Shown here: positions 11,241-25,100 of the stretch, in pieces | How positions within the stretch are numbered: the first letter of the stretch is position 1 | Layout of the letters: the number at the start of each line of letters is the position of its first letter | Source of the DNA: Parascedosporium putredinis | Lineage: Eukaryota; Ascomycota; Sordariomycetes; Microascales; Microascaceae | DNA length: 64,000 nt | Reading direction: 5' to 3' | Assembly: GCA_949357655.1 (NCBI GenBank) | Contig: CASHTG010000015.1 | Coordinates: 3,038,001 to 3,102,000, forward strand | Made by a program: the position numbers and the translations under genes | Notes under the pieces: generated by a model | Told to the model about the DNA's origin: nothing | What the model saw: only the letters and a program-made list of their open reading frames with translations | The model's database searches: none

Positions 11241-14200
11241 TCTTTGTCGCAAATGTGCAGCCCACCGAAGGCTCCCGGGATGCAACATCGGTCAATTTGC
11301 TGATGCCGTGCCCGAGCGGACTCCTCCCGCCCGCAGCTCTCCAAAGCTACATGTAGCTAATAGAAGCCCGTCTCCGCTGAGAAAGTATGTTGAGCGAAGA
11401 CGAAAAGCAATAGGGGCGAGCCTGTCGGTGACGGTCTCGCGAAGGACGCGAAATTTATTACAGCAGAGACACAGACGCGTTACCAAGATGGAAGGCAAAG
11501 AGATCCAATAGTCGCGACTAAAAATAAACTCGAGTCTCATACCTTGCTTGTTACATGACTTAGATGGACCTTCGAGAGGTTAAAGACTGGCGGAACTGCG
11601 CCCGGGTATCATCAAGCCGGGGTTTGACAGGAATACATCCATGGAATTCCTTTTTCTAATGCGTTGATGAGTGCGTGGCACGGCATCATTTGATCTTAGC
11701 TCGGTCTTTTATACCATCAGATCAATTTTGTTGTCCTCATCAACCTCATGCCGATTCTCCCTCTGCCGTGTCATCGTGCACTCTCTTCATGTTGTGTGCA
11801 GGGTCTTCGTCTTGTTTATGGGCAGATGCATTGGGAGAACCGCCCTCTTTGCGTCCAACATTTGATGTAGGGTGATTTGAGAGACCAACGGAACCGCGAC
11901 AGAACCTGCACGTCGTCTGGTAGAACTCAGCACAGCTATCCCTCAAGGAAAGCCTGGCGTTGGCAGCAGCACAGTTGGGGCCACAAGGGCATGGCTCCAA
12001 TGGCCACAGCAGCCTCAACGCCAATCACGCACCACCTCAACTTCGTAGCCACTGGCCGGACACCCACGTCGGGCTGGTCCTTGCCGAGAAACGCCTTTCC
12101 AATATCTCATGTATTGATGAATATTTTCAATCTCATTCCTCTTTACTTCCTTTTTCCCCCAGCCTTCTCTCCTCTTCACTAACACATTTGACAAAATATT
12201 CCACGATGACAAAGCCACGAATCACTAAAAGCTCTCGATTCAAAGCCAAAGCCAAGAAGAGCGCTGCCAAGGATGCAAGATGCGAGTTTACGAGCCGCTA
12301 GCCAGGGGCGTCCAAACTCTGACTCCATGAAACCCTTTCAGCCTCGCTCATAACCGAAGCGAGGTGGCGTCCAGCGGCCGAGAAGGGAGAAGCAATGGTG
12401 GTCTAATTTAGCTTTACACACGCGCACGCACGCAGGCACGCCTGATGTCCGCGAGCGCACTTTTCAATGTTCTTGGTTGATTAGTTGAAGAGTGAGGGGG
12501 TGTGGTTTGCAAAGAGGGCTGCTTCTCAGTTTCCTTTTTCTGATGGATCTAGCGGGAGAATGAGGACAAGATTTCTGGTCTACTCGCTTGAGTCAATCGA
12601 TCCTTTGGCTTGGAGGGGATTTCATGTCGATTTCTCTTCCTTCTCCTTCCACAGAGATGTGCAAATAAGTATGTAACGGTACTCGGACGCCCTCGACACA
12701 CCCACTCCACACCAAAGGATGGCCCTTGAGATTGGGCCGGCCACTTAAGCGATACCTTAGTTGCCGGGCCCATGCTAGATTTCCGACAGACACCCACTGG
12801 CGTCTTTGGACACAAGGTTTTTCGAGAGTTCCATGATTGGCAACCGTTGAGGAAGGGGGTGAAGACTCGCGTCTTTTCCCGGACTTGCTCTCCTGCATCT
12901 ATTCCCCTTCTATCTCCTCTTGTACCAGAGTCGGCGGGGGAACGCAATCTATGCAGTAGTGTAATAGTGTAGCTTTCTCAAGCATAATGGTTGGATCTGC
13001 CCAGGCAAGTGTCCTCGGCCTGAACGGGGGTCCACAAACTCCAGGTCAGAGGATGCAACGTCGAGCGAGGGAGAAGGGGCTCAATCTTACTTGCAGCACA
13101 ACAATATTGTCGCCCCGTGCGTACTCGCCAGCGACAAAAGTCAAATGTACATTGAAGCCTCTAAACCCTCAACTCCTCAACCGCAGCCGCAGCTCAGTAC
13201 GAAGTCGACACACACACACACACCGCGTGCGGGTGGGGGTTAGTGGACGGCCTGGTCCCACATCCCACAAAGATTAATGCAGGCCTCCCCAAGTGTACAT
13301 GCACCCAACTTGATGGGAAGCGAGGCTCCCCTCGTCGGAGAGACACCTGCAAGTACTGGCAAAGCTCGCGAATGTGGAAAGAGGCGGCGGCAGAGGCTCA
13401 GGCCAAGCGGAGGTGCCTTCAAGGGCCCATGTTCAGAAACTTGCTGTTGCATGGGGAAGATGAGGGGAGGGCAGGAGAGGAGCGGAGGGAAAGTACCTCA
13501 ACACTATGCTGGCCTTGTCTGTGATCGGGAGGGGGTAGTTTGGTGCATGTGGAGATCAGAGAGACGAGTGATGGGATGATTTTACCCACCCTCAAGCCCA
13601 ACCAACCAACACCAATGGCCAAGGGAGGAGAGGATGCTTGCATAGAACACTTTTCCGGGTAACATGAACCCGGAGTGATGAATGTACCTATTCCGGCTGG
13701 TCTTGCGCACCTTTGCTCTGACCCTCCTTGTCATTCAAGGCTCAAGCATAAGCCTGCGAATCGTGATGAGACTTTCTAGACCCTTCCCCTTCCATTCTCG
13801 AGGTCGCAGCTCGGTGCCATGCGTTTGAGAAGTCACCGAGCTGCGCGTTTCCGGGGTGCGAGAGGACGCACAAGTATGGATGGATGCAATCTTGGACTAG
13901 CCAGTCTCAGTGCTCTCCCTGGACAGACACGTCCCGCTGCCATTTGATCCCTCATCTTGGTTCCAGGGCCCTCTGGTATCGGAGGAAGGAACAAGGGGGC
14001 CCAAGGGGGACATAAGGGGAAAGAACGTGTGCGGGGAGGGGTCGACGCGAAGGAACAGACCCCTTTTCAGGGAGTCTGCTTGCGTTTCCGTCCAATTTCT
14101 CGGCCGGGAAAATAAAGAAAAGCAGATCAATTGACAAGGAAGTGCTCGGGATCGCCTGTCTGCTCATGCCCTTCTCCCCACTCCATGTCTCTGTCTCGCC

Positions 14201-15441
14201 AGAACCTGGCATCCACGCCACGACGCAACTCGACATGTCCGAGAAGGCTCAAAGACGAGGTACCCAGTGGCTCGTCAGACCGATGAGCTTGTTGAGCAAA
14301 CTGGCTACGGCTACGGCTACGGCCACTCAGGAGAGGGAAAACAAAAACAAAGAAGAAGAGAAAAAACGACTTGAACTTTGAAGCACAGCTGACCAATCGA
14401 TGGATCATCAATGTGTCTCACGGCACCCGCCCGCTTGCCAGGCTCTGCCCAAACACACAACAGATTGTTCCTAGGTTGAGCAGGAAGAGGCAAAAACACG
14501 CACCATGGAGACAGGGGTCCCAAGCATCAGGCACCCAAGGTGCTTGATCAGACGTACACCACATCAGATACTTTGTACGTTCTACTCTCCCTAGTGGGCT
14601 CCGGGGACATGTTAGCCCGTCGCCAGAAAGCGAAAGCCATTCGGGGAAGGAATGGGCCACCTGGATTTCCAACCCCCAGCCGCTCCCTGTCGAGGAAGAT
14701 GGTGCCTTGCATGGATATGCCCACGATTCATCTCCAAAGTATTGCATCGAACACGTTGGTTTTTCAAGATTCTACCAATTAATTTCATGTTTGGATAGTG
14801 CAAGCCCGAGAGATTAGTCTCTGGCATATATTGTACCGTCCTGGGACAAGCTTGTCTCTCCCCATTAATGGACATTGATACCGAGGTGTCTAAACTATCA
14901 CCATATCCAAGAGAACTAGGTTTTCTTCGGAAACATGAATAACTTGGCAAAGTACCGAGGAGACGGCAAAGGTGCGAGCAATCGTAAACCTTTTAAAACA
15001 AGAAAAATCGTAAACCCCAGTGGAATATGACCTAAACTCCAATGACACCGTCCAGTGTATATATCGTGAACCAATGTGTGAAACCACCCAGCCCTTAAGG
15101 TGCCCCCTTCCGGTAAGACGGAGAATAAGGGTTGAGAAAAAAATCCTCAGGACGAGAACAAACCAAAACCAGAGGTTTCTTTCCGCCATCTTGAAGGCCA
15201 AGAAACCCAACCAAAAGTGCAAAAAAATAAAATGAAAAAAGAGGGGGGACAACAAGCACTATAATGCGAAGCGAGTAAGGCGCGCGGGCCAAATCAAACG
15301 AAACCTCCGCCCACCCACGCTTTCTCGAAACGCTCGCGCTAATACAGAAGAACAGCCGCCACGAATCTATGCCCAGGTACTCCGTTGCCATGAGATAAAT
15401 AGCAGATAAGGGAAAAGAAGTAACAAGATGGGGGAACTGGT
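11241..15441. other. Gene-poor region, part 3, up to the 3' end of the zinc-finger gene
   Basis: No gene is supported. It contains an (AC)8 microsatellite at 13208-13223. The last few hundred bases before 15442 should hold the 3' UTR of the zinc-finger gene. The remaining open frames are short and lack conserved motifs. Confidence 0.55.
13208..13223. repeat. (AC)8 microsatellite
   Basis: Perfect dinucleotide alternation over 16 bases. Confidence 0.85.
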
Positions 15442-17056
15442 CTAGTCCCTTAGAGCTGGATCGTGGAGTTGGCGCACATCATCGGCTAGCGAAGACGCTG
15501 ATGGCGACCTAGACAACGGTTGGCCAGCGTCATCCGAAGCGCCCCTCTTCTTACACTTGCCCTGGAGCAAGTGTCCGTTTCGAGCAGTTGTCCTCGTAAA
15601 CTCGGCGCCACAGTTAGGACACGTCGCTTTCGATGCTTGACCCGACTTTTCTCGCTGGTGCCGAAGGAGGTTGCTAAAAGTAGAAAACTGTCGTCCGTTG
15701 CATCCGTGCTCCCAACATTGCGGCTTTGGCCGCGTTTGAACAACCCTAACCTGGCCCGACTCATGGCCGCTCAGAGGAACACCGTTTCCGGGCATTCCGG
15801 CGCCCATGGGATACATGAGGTTCGGGTCACTCCCTGTGGAATAAGACGCGGATCGAGGGGGCTAAACAAAATTCCTACGTTAGCTCCGGTTTCGATCAAT
15901 AAAATAGGGAGCGCTGAATAATTCATACCCGTAAGCAGAGTCCGATGCTTGCAACGTTGTCGGGTACCCCATCGGCATATTATATGCAGGTTGCCTTTGG
16001 AAAAATCGAGCGTTAGCACGCGCGCGAGTTCGTTTGGAATCTAGCGTTTGGCTGTGGAGTTTCAAGCTTACATTGACTGTTGTGGCAAAGAAGAGGCGTA
16101 CATTGGTACGTTGGACATGGATCCCGCGTCCTGCTCTGCCAGCGGTTGCGCATAGGGGGACAGGTAGCTCTGGGTCGGAACAGAGTTCGCGGGCTCTGCG
16201 AGAAGCGAAATGGGGGCCATGGAGGATGTGTAGATGGGCACGTTCATCGCCGAAGACGCGTCTGGAAGGTAGGTGTTGCTGTTGGATCTTCGGAATCGAG
16301 AGGCAGACTTGTTGTCTCTTCGCACCTGGTCCATCTGCCTTTTGAGCTCTCGCTGCTCGGGGGTGAGGACGTGATGTCCCTGCGGGCTGCCAGTTCGGGA
16401 CCTCGATCGCGCCGCGCCGCCGTATTCAGCTTCGGACCCGGGCGCGCCGCTCATAGAAGAAAGATCGTGACCGAGAAAGTTTGTAGCGTTGTGGTTCGGG
16501 CTCGTCATGACACCCGGCCAGGGGTAGGTGTTCTGCTTGCCCATTGTGAAGCTTGGGTCAAGGGGAACGAGGCAGTTCTGCTACAAGTTAGTAAATTGGC
16601 TTGCCAAGCTGCGGCGATCGGTTTTGGGCACCAAGGGAGAATGAGAAACAAAAAATAAAGGGGGAGGGTTGGATCCTACCGCACCGGCCCCGTAGAAACG
16701 GCGGGGTTCACTATCCTAGGATCCTGCTCACTCCACTCTCCGCTCAAAATTTCGGGCGAAAGTCCAGTAAAAGGCGAGTAGTTGCGCGGGAGAGTTGTGG
16801 AAAGGTAGTTGGAAGGGATAGGGCTGAGGTATGGCGCGGAAGAGGTCGAGGAAGATGCCGAAGAGGCTGATTGGGAAGTCAACGAAGGGCTCGATAGGGG
16901 TTGGCTCGCAGGCGAATCTGAGTACTTGTGAACGTAGCTCTCGCTGCAGTTGCTCGCAACAGTTCCGGCTCTGGATCTAGTCTGGTGTGAGCCAGAGTTG
17001 TCGCAGCCGTGATCGAAAAATCCAGAGTCCAGAATAGAAGATACAGAAGATGGCAT
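15442..17056 (-). CDS. Zinc-finger transcription factor with two atypical fingers, four exons
   Basis: A nuclear DNA-binding regulator of about 455 residues. The exons are 17056-16685, 16580-16072, 15994-15929 and 15861-15442. The first intron has CTAAC near its 3' end, the second GCTAAC and the third AGCTAAC, and all are GT-AG. Residues 1-120 are Ser-rich. A basic stretch ending in SRFRRSN lies in exon 2, followed by a Pro/Tyr/Gln-rich linker. Exon 4 carries the fingers: first C-x4-C with one clear histidine (CWEHGCNGRQFSTF...LRHQ), then CPNC...RNGHLLQGKC, a C2HC type. ATG 17056 is the first in-frame ATG behind a TATA-like site. The exon 3/4 junction fits only if the C5 run at 15857-15861 is one base short, which matches the other genes here. 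I do not recognise the orthologue. The finger pair resembles uncharacterised regulators of filamentous ascomycetes. Confidence 0.82.
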
Positions 17057-17301
17057 ATCGACAGATGTGAGTTGGTCACGTACGCTGAAGGGGGTTACCC
17101 TATCCGCGATATAGTCCACCGATGACTGTTGACGAAGCTGCAAAGAGCTTCTCCGAGTTATTGCGCGGCGGTGGACGGGATAGAGCAAGATGCGCGCATG
17201 AAGAGTAATGAAAGGACGCGGGCGGGCACGAATGCAGCAACAGAGTTCTTGAGGTGCTTTCGCTTTCAAGATTTCGAGACGATAGAAGAAGGCACGGTCG
17301 A

Positions 17302-17309
17302 GTATATAT
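17302..17309 (-). promoter_or_regulatory. TATA-like element upstream of the zinc-finger gene
   Basis: A TATATA core (17303-17308) lies about 245 bases before the chosen ATG at 17056, in a region otherwise not AT-rich. The distance suits a fungal TATA box plus a leader of some 200 bases. This is inferred from sequence only. Confidence 0.4.
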
Positions 17310-17356
17310 CCCACAGGCGGTGGGGAAAGGGTCAAGGTAAGAAAAAAGTGCCAAAA

Positions 17357-20300
17357 ATGAAAGGGGATAGTGTGGGGGCTTTGACGATGACGATAAGCGT
17401 GGGCGATGGGTCTAGACTTATAGAAGCTGGCTTGAGGGGAAGAATAGAAGCGATGTTTATTACGGAGAAGTGAAGAAGGGGTCGTATACTTGTATGTGGT
17501 CTCCGGGGGAGGGGTGTGTCTGTCTGGGCTACACGGCGTGTGGTGTACGTGAGCAAGGCCCTAGTTTGTGTAAGTGGGCACGACTGCGGACTGGCCAGAG
17601 GGGCTTTGGACGAGCCCTGTGAACAAGCGCTCTTTCTTTTTTTTTTTTTTTCTTCTTTTTTTTTCTTTCTTTCCTGACAACTGCAGGAATCATCGGCATC
17701 GAGATCCCAGCCTCAAAGGGGGCCAGTGGAGTCCTAGGCCTTCACAGAGTTGCCATCAATCTTAGACACTGATGGATGGGATGGATGAGGGGCGGTACGG
17801 CTTGGGGCAGAGGTACCGAGAATCCTTCTAAGGCGTGGACCTTGGACCGCATGACAGAAATGGCAGGCACCGATGAGAGGAGAGGGCCAGCAGCATAATG
17901 TACAGCAGGGTATACTTTGGCGCGACTAGGGTCCCGATTTTGTTCAAAGGTTGGCCAAGTTCACGTCGCGGGTATGGGCATCCATGTAAGGATGGCAGGA
18001 CACGGCCACAGCGAGGTCGCGGTGCGGTGTCCTGAGATGCAAGCGCAACGACTTGTACTTGGTGAGAGAGACAGAAGGGGGAGAGGGAGAGGGAGAGAAG
18101 GGCAAGACTGAGTGACGAGGAGGGGAACCCCAGTAACAAAAGCTGGCTTCGCCTGCCAAGCTTGAAATGGTTGCTTGTTGGTACCCTGATGTACTTCGGG
18201 TACAACACCCAACGAAGCATCATCATGGGGCACAACACCACGGGTGGCTCTCCCTGTACCTCCCTTTGGAACACTATTTCTCGACTGTTCTCGGAGGACG
18301 GGGACGGCGGACGGGACTCGAGGGGAAGGGAAGCGTGTCTGGACACGAGGAGAAGTCAAATTGACAAGGTTACAGGGGAAGGGGGCGTGTAGTGGAGAAA
18401 GCTAGGCATGGTGTGGAAGAAAAGTCCCCGTAAACGACGGAAGGGGTGAGAGGCGCGGCAGGAGGAAGCAAAGGGGGTGTGGGCGGGAGGAGCACTTCAC
18501 TTGAAAAGGTTTCCCGCTTAACCAGTCGAACAAAGGGGAGTGTGACAGAAATTTGATGGCTGAGGGACCCCATCTAAGACCCGAACCCCCTTTCTTAAAA
18601 CCACACCCACCCACCCACGCTCCCAAATGTCCCTCTCTCCCCGGCGTACTTGCTCGTGGTACCAACACACAGCGCTTTGCGAGAAAATCTTCACCTCTCC
18701 AAACAACCTTGGTGCTTGGATAAGCGTACGGGGTAATGATGTACTTTCCGACTCTGATCTCATGTCCTCACAGATCGCCTCCTCACTAAAAGAAGCCACG
18801 GACGCGGTTCAGCAGATATCAATGACGGAAAGGGCTTAAAAACGTCGGCAACAAACCTTTATTCGTCGCCGACGTGACGGGTGGTGGATTAGAAGCCTAT
18901 ACCCGGGCCCGGCTTCATTAAAAGATGACAAAATAATAACGTCCAATAACAGCAACTCTTCCAGTGTTGGGTCTTTTGTCACGCCAGCGGGACTTCTCCC
19001 AGCAATGAGATGGGGCCTGAAGAAGCCAGAAAAGTGACATGCCCAATCGCCAGGCCCGGATGAGGTTCCCTGTGGCTTCCTCTCCTTGCGAATCCTTGCC
19101 TGTCTCGCCCCGCTCTCGCGCCAGAGCCTTCCTGTCCGGCTACTCATCCGCAACCTGGTAAGCGAGGAAGCAAAAATATCCCTATCGGCCGCTAGGCCGT
19201 TGACGGCCTCTCGGCCACTGCAACTACAAACAGGCAGTGTCACGACATGAGTCGCGTCTCCATTATCTCGTCACCGCGGCTTTTCGGGGTGAAGGCGACA
19301 CAACCTTATCCTCTGCGATCAGGCGGTTGGTGAGCTAGAAGGAACATTGATGTTTACGTGGCCGAGAGGGATAGGGACTGTAAGATGGTGGTGGCAAGAA
19401 CGCACCATGGTTTCACCTAGCATGAGCAGCGACGCCCGTCCAGAAGCCGTAATATCGAGAAGGTCTAGAATCAAGGAAGAAGAGACGAGATGCTTGTGCA
19501 AGCTGTTGGTGGCAGTCAGTGATTCATCCATGCGGAGCACTCCCTCCTTGCCTGCCCCATCAAATCAAATCAGGTTGACCACTTTTTTCCTTTTCCTACC
19601 TCTTCATCACACGCGAGCTTGGACGTTGGGTGGTCCTGTGAATTTCTAAGCTCGCTTTCTCCGTGAGCCTCATTTGCATCCGACTATCACCAGGGAGTTT
19701 GGGCAGATGCTAAAGCATTAACGACAAATCTCGGACACATTCATTGTCTCGCTGAACACATCGGGCAGGTGTGAGTTGCGAGAAACAGGGGACTCCCCTC
19801 CTCGCTTCTTCCTTGACTGGCATGTCGACACTGAGGATGGAACGTGCTTCTAATCAAGGGCACACCGGGGGCCTAGTTTTGTTCGAGACAACTGGGCATC
19901 ATGCTGGGGAGCAGTCGACGCAGCGTGTTTCTTCACGCTTGTATTAGTGAGAACCGGTGGTCGGGTCCGGCTTTCCACGCAAATTTCTCCCCCAATTTGG
20001 ACCCCACCAAGGTCAAGGGTAGCATTGGACACCGATCAGTGTGCTGGGAAAACGTATTGACGATCGTGAGGCGCGGCTTGAGTCGCCTTACCCCCGAGCT
20101 ACGCCCTGTGCGGTTCCCACTTTTGATTTTCGACGGTGTTGCTTTAGTGGACGAGAATACTGGAGGCTAGCCTCGCACGCCTAGCACGCCTAGCACGCCT
20201 ACGGCATAGCACCTCCTTCATCCATGTTGTACTTCAAGTCGCAAGAGCAAGACTCGAGCCTGACGAGTACTTCGGATGGGGAAGCTCAAAGTAGCGAAGT

Positions 20301-22140
20301 ACTGACTCGCTCGCGGACCACACCATACCTTGTATCCGTGGGGCCCGCCTTTTACACCCCTGTTCCCTGCCGCTCCCCTCCAACTTCTCTTTTGGACTGA
20401 GAGTATGTGAGGGAAGCGTGCTCATAAGGCTTGGGCCCCAAGACGGTCAATGCCTTTTTCGGAGGGATAAATGTGGCCATGGATGTGCGGCAACTGGATT
20501 ACGCAGGAGCTGCAAAGCAAGCGCTCAAGAACCACGATTCCTCCTCTCCCCTCTTTCTCCAACCTTGTCCATCCCACCGGAGCTCTGCAATCGGACGAGG
20601 ATGCGGTAATGAGCCTAGTCCTTCAGTGCATTGAAGTCTTGAAGAATATTCCCCCCACACATCACTGACTTCCCGGTGCTCCCTGTAACCCTTTAGAATT
20701 GTTCCCGCCTTCTTCGACCCGTGAGGCCTTTTGGAATTTTGCTTTTATCTCATTTTATTTCTTTACATTCTATCAAACCTGGGCTCCATTCTATGCAGCC
20801 CTGGGTCTCAATTCTTTCCATGCTTTCCTTTCTGTCTACCCATGTCTTCTTTGTGCTCTTTAATCTTTTTAGCCTTAACCCAGCCCCTCTTGGAAATCCG
20901 GCCGCGGCTGTGAAGACCCTCTCGAAAAAGGCGCGCGGGTCGTGGTCCAAAAAGGCGGTCGCATTAAGGGCAGTGTGGACTAGTACTTTGGTACAACACG
21001 TTCGTTTGGGATGCTGCGCCAGTTCCAACCCAGCAGTCCGTACCATGGTGGGTCGGGCATATGGCCCCCATCCACCAATCCTTGTCGGAGCTGCTGTGGA
21101 AAGAGCAAGAGTATAGATGTTCTTTTGAGTGGACCAGATAGGTGACGAGGCCACCGTGATTATCAGCTTTGCCTGTCCGTGCAAGTAGTGCTGCCAGTGC
21201 TGATTGATCGCATCGCCTGATTCCTTGAACATCGATGGGAAGAGATGCCTTCCCTGCATCTTGGCCATATCTCGTCACTCCCGATCCACCCAAATCAAGC
21301 CAGAGCCTAGTAGCATTTCGGGGTCTGCTTGCGAGCACGGCAAAGAGCTTTCCCTGGCCCGTGAGTTGATCCATCGATGGATCTCTCCTTGAGATTTGGT
21401 ATTCTAAAAGTGCAATCCTCGAGAGACCCATCGACTAGGTCACGCTGTTCTTCATCGTTTCATTATTATTTTTTTCTTCTTCTAGAATACATAGACGATG
21501 ATTGGAAGGGCTGTAAAGCATTGATATCGAAGCTTGTGGAATATCGCCATGATCACAGCTTCTTCTAAAGACTTTGTTACCAAATTTAGCACCAACCATT
21601 TAAAGCAACGGGTTGAGAATACTCGGGCTTGGTTTATCAACTAGAAACAGCAAGGCAGAATTCCCAGGTCCCAGACAAGACTTGATCGAGTGCCAGGGAG
21701 TAGTGCCAGTTCAAAAAGAACACAAACGTGGCAGAGAGCCTTGGGAAGCCAAGAACGGAGGAAGAGCGGCAGGCGAGAGAGATTGACACAATCAGTCCAG
21801 CATACTTCTCGATTCAGACCCCATGGCCGAAACTATAGTCGCCATGCAGATTACTCGCTTGGTCAAGCGCCGCAAGCCCCCAAGTGGTTCTCCTCTGATT
21901 TTTTTCCTGGCTGTGCCTCTCCGCGGTTTCATCCATGTTGGCGGTGGCGCAGAGACGCGATAAAGACTAAAATGCAGTTGAGCGGCCGACCAGCAGACCA
22001 TGCTCGGCCGGTTAATCAACCTTCACCCCTCAATGAGATGACTGACGTTACACTGGGGAAAGTGCATCCCTGAGGTCCGCAGGGGAGGTTGTTCGAGTTG
22101 GGAGCCGGGGTATCATTCCTTCTTCCCAAGGAGCAGTAGC
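17357..22140. other. Long 5' region of the zinc-finger gene, part 1
   Basis: No recognisable gene. It has T/C-rich tracts at about 17634-17680 and a small tandem repeat at 20171-20200. Open frames such as 17828-18346 (-), 18836-19243 (-) and 20750-21268 (-) carry no motif I can place. The stretch lies on the promoter side of the zinc-finger gene. Confidence 0.55.
20171..20200. repeat. 9-bp tandem repeat, three units
   Basis: The units are CCTCGCACG, CCTAGCACG and CCTAGCACG in direct succession, then a partial CCT. The first copy differs at one position. Confidence 0.8.
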
Positions 22141-25100
22141 GTTTTTTTCTTCCTGACTTTTTTTTTTTTCTTTTTTTTTTTTTGGGTGGTGCTTGCTTGC
22201 CTCATCGGGCCCATCAAAGCCTACATGTAATATTAACTTGGAATAAGAGAGGCACCGCCCAATCCATCACCAAGCTTCGCCCTACGGAAAAATAATAATA
22301 GAAAATTAGAAACAAAAAGGCGAAGGGGCACGAGTAAAGGGGGTTTAATTCTCAGACTCGGCAACAGTTGGTGTTTTCCAGGCTTTCAGGCTCGATTTGG
22401 GGTTGGGGATTCCCTTCATGGCGCGGCGCCCTTGGCGAGAAACTGGAACAGCCAACTTGTCGCCAAGATCGATTCAATCCACCAAAGACGAGAACTTTGT
22501 CATCTGTGGCCTCATAGCTCGAACAGCGTATTCCTATCCAATGGGGGTGCTTCTGGAACATCAAGGTGACGACTCTTGGGAAGTTTGGCGACAGAAGTTC
22601 CATTACCGTGGAAAAGTAACTAAGCCCCAAAAAGAACAGGCGGATGGTGCCCCACACATACCCCTGCAGTGGACCCTAGTCAAGTGGCCGCCTTGTTCGC
22701 CTTGTTGTTCGCTTTACCTGTCCTTCCCCATCTGCCGTCATCTTCTTTGTTTCCTTCGCTTTTGCTAGCGTTGGCCCTATTACAGAATCCACTTTGCTGT
22801 CTTTCTTGGGGGCACAGGACAGTACCTGTGTTCATCCGATTATGAAAGGGCGGGCCCGGGCCTAGAGAGATCGATCCGGTCATTCCTTTGGCGCGCCTCT
22901 ATTGATCCAAGATCCGTTCACGGTGGATCGCAGTCCTCGTGGAGAGGGTGTACGAAGTGATGGCGAGGGATGGGTGTGACGTGAAGGAATCAATTGTCCC
23001 GACCATCTCTTTCTATCGCGATTGTTGCCTTTCTTGCTTCGATTTCAACCCATCCCCACCCCTCTCCGCACAGGTGGAATGACCACTTCACGACTAGGGG
23101 TTGAGGGAACAACTCGAGTCAAAGTCCCTAGCAGCTCCACTCTTTTCCCTCAAATGTTCTCGAAGGGAGGCTACCTCGCCATTTGGATACGCTTGGCCAT
23201 GGTGACTTCCGGTGGGACATCCAGTTGTTGCAGCCAAGGGAACCTGTCCAGCCGGGAAGAGCTCGGGGAAACTAAAACCGGGTCACCGAAATAGGGTGCA
23301 ACGACAAGTTGGCGTGCCATTTCTGTGTGGGGAATGGCCAACACCCACCCACCCACTCTAGTAGTGCATCACCAACATGGTCTCTGAAAGAAGTAGGGGA
23401 AATGGTGGGGAAGAAAGACGGAGAAAAAGAGCAAAGGGCTCTCTCCCGACAGCTCGGCGTCGTCGAGAGGGAAGGAAGTCGATGCACACCAAGGCCGCCT
23501 CTCTCTGTCACCTTGGCATTAATATCGCAACGAGGTGACCGAGGAAGAGGCGCAAATATTGAACGAGAGAGATGCAACCGTGCGCCTCGTTCACTGACAA
23601 CTGCAATCTAGGGACGGATATAGTACTGATACTAGGACCGTCACTTCAACGTAGGCAGCCGGACGACTGGCAGCTTGGAGTGGTCGTATCCAACGTGGTG
23701 ATGTGTGAGCGACCACTATTTTAACGTCGGCTATTCCCAACAAGGCGGGATGGCTTTAAAGGTTGTGGTACGACACCAGGGTGACAGGGTGACGGGGACT
23801 AGGACCGAAGGGGCCACTGGGCCTCGTGGACGGATACAGTACTTCCGTGCCTCACACCTCGCAACCCTTGAAGCCGTGAGCCTTGAGTCGGGTCTGGGCC
23901 CTCTCGCCACCACTTGAAATCCTGGCCCCTGGACTCGGGTGGTCCTTCTGGCACATGGCTCGCAACGATCAGCAGGTATTATCTTGGTTTTGTGGAAATC
24001 AGTCGCTCCCTGGCGATGGGGCCTCGCGGGAAACATTACCGAAATGCCAACCCAGACACCACATTGTGTAGACAAAGGAAGGGATGAGGTGTGAAACAGG
24101 CTAGGTATCCCCATTGTCCCGCCTCCTGTTCGCAGTTTCCCTTGATTTTCCAACCTCTCAACCCCTTCCGAAGAAGAGACTGTCTGTTCTCCCCGTTGAC
24201 AGTTGGGTGGCAATCAACCGGAGTGAGAACAATAATAAACATCTTCAAGGCCAGCCTTGCGATAAGGAGAACCCAGTCCCCCTTTCCGGGCTCCACCTTT
24301 TCACTCTTTCCCCCGCCTCCCAAGATGTTGGAATATAATATGTCTGATATAGTCGAGATATATATATATATATCTTTAGTGCAGAGCGAAGAAAGATGGC
24401 GCAAGAGAGAAAGGCCATGAGCGTCTGCCGATGTCCTAGAGGTATCTAAGTTGGCCGGGATGGATGGGTCGTGGGGAGAGAGGTGGGTTACATTGATTGT
24501 TTCCAATCTGCGATTTTCCAGTGGTTCCCGATATCGACATCCAAAGTGGCCGAAGGATCAATCAAATAATGTGCCCCAACCAGGGCCCATGCTCACTGTC
24601 CTGTCCTCGCTTCCCCGAGTCGCTGGGAGCCAAGCGTTGGTCACCTTTGGAAAACATTGAACCTGATAGAGTTCCGACGACAGTACCGAGGTAATAGATG
24701 ACCGCATCTTCAGGCCCCGCCGATGCGATCGCGAAGCCTCGAGCTCCTTCCTGTACATGTCCGCTTGGCCCTCTCTCACCTTGTCATCGCCAACGAGACG
24801 CGAGTCCCCCTTCCTCCCCTACCTCCTCAATTGAACCATGAAACCAAAATAAAAGAGGAAGAAGAGATAGGAAAGAGAAAAGAGTCAGAAACAGAAGCCG
24901 AATCTTTCTAAGCCGCTCCGATAGGAACACCTACATTGCTTGCTACGGTACGCATTTGTGGATTTCCAGCAATCCATGTAGTGAGTATACATGTACCAGC
25001 AGCTTGGATAAGTCTTGGTCTTTTACATGTATACGAGTAGTGTACTTCATGAATACTCTTCTCTCCACCCTTCAAGTTTCTTGACAACTACGGGAGATGG

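Noticed and set aside
20750..21268. 172-codon minus-strand frame
   Set aside because: Read for domains and none was found. A + strand frame of similar length overlaps it.
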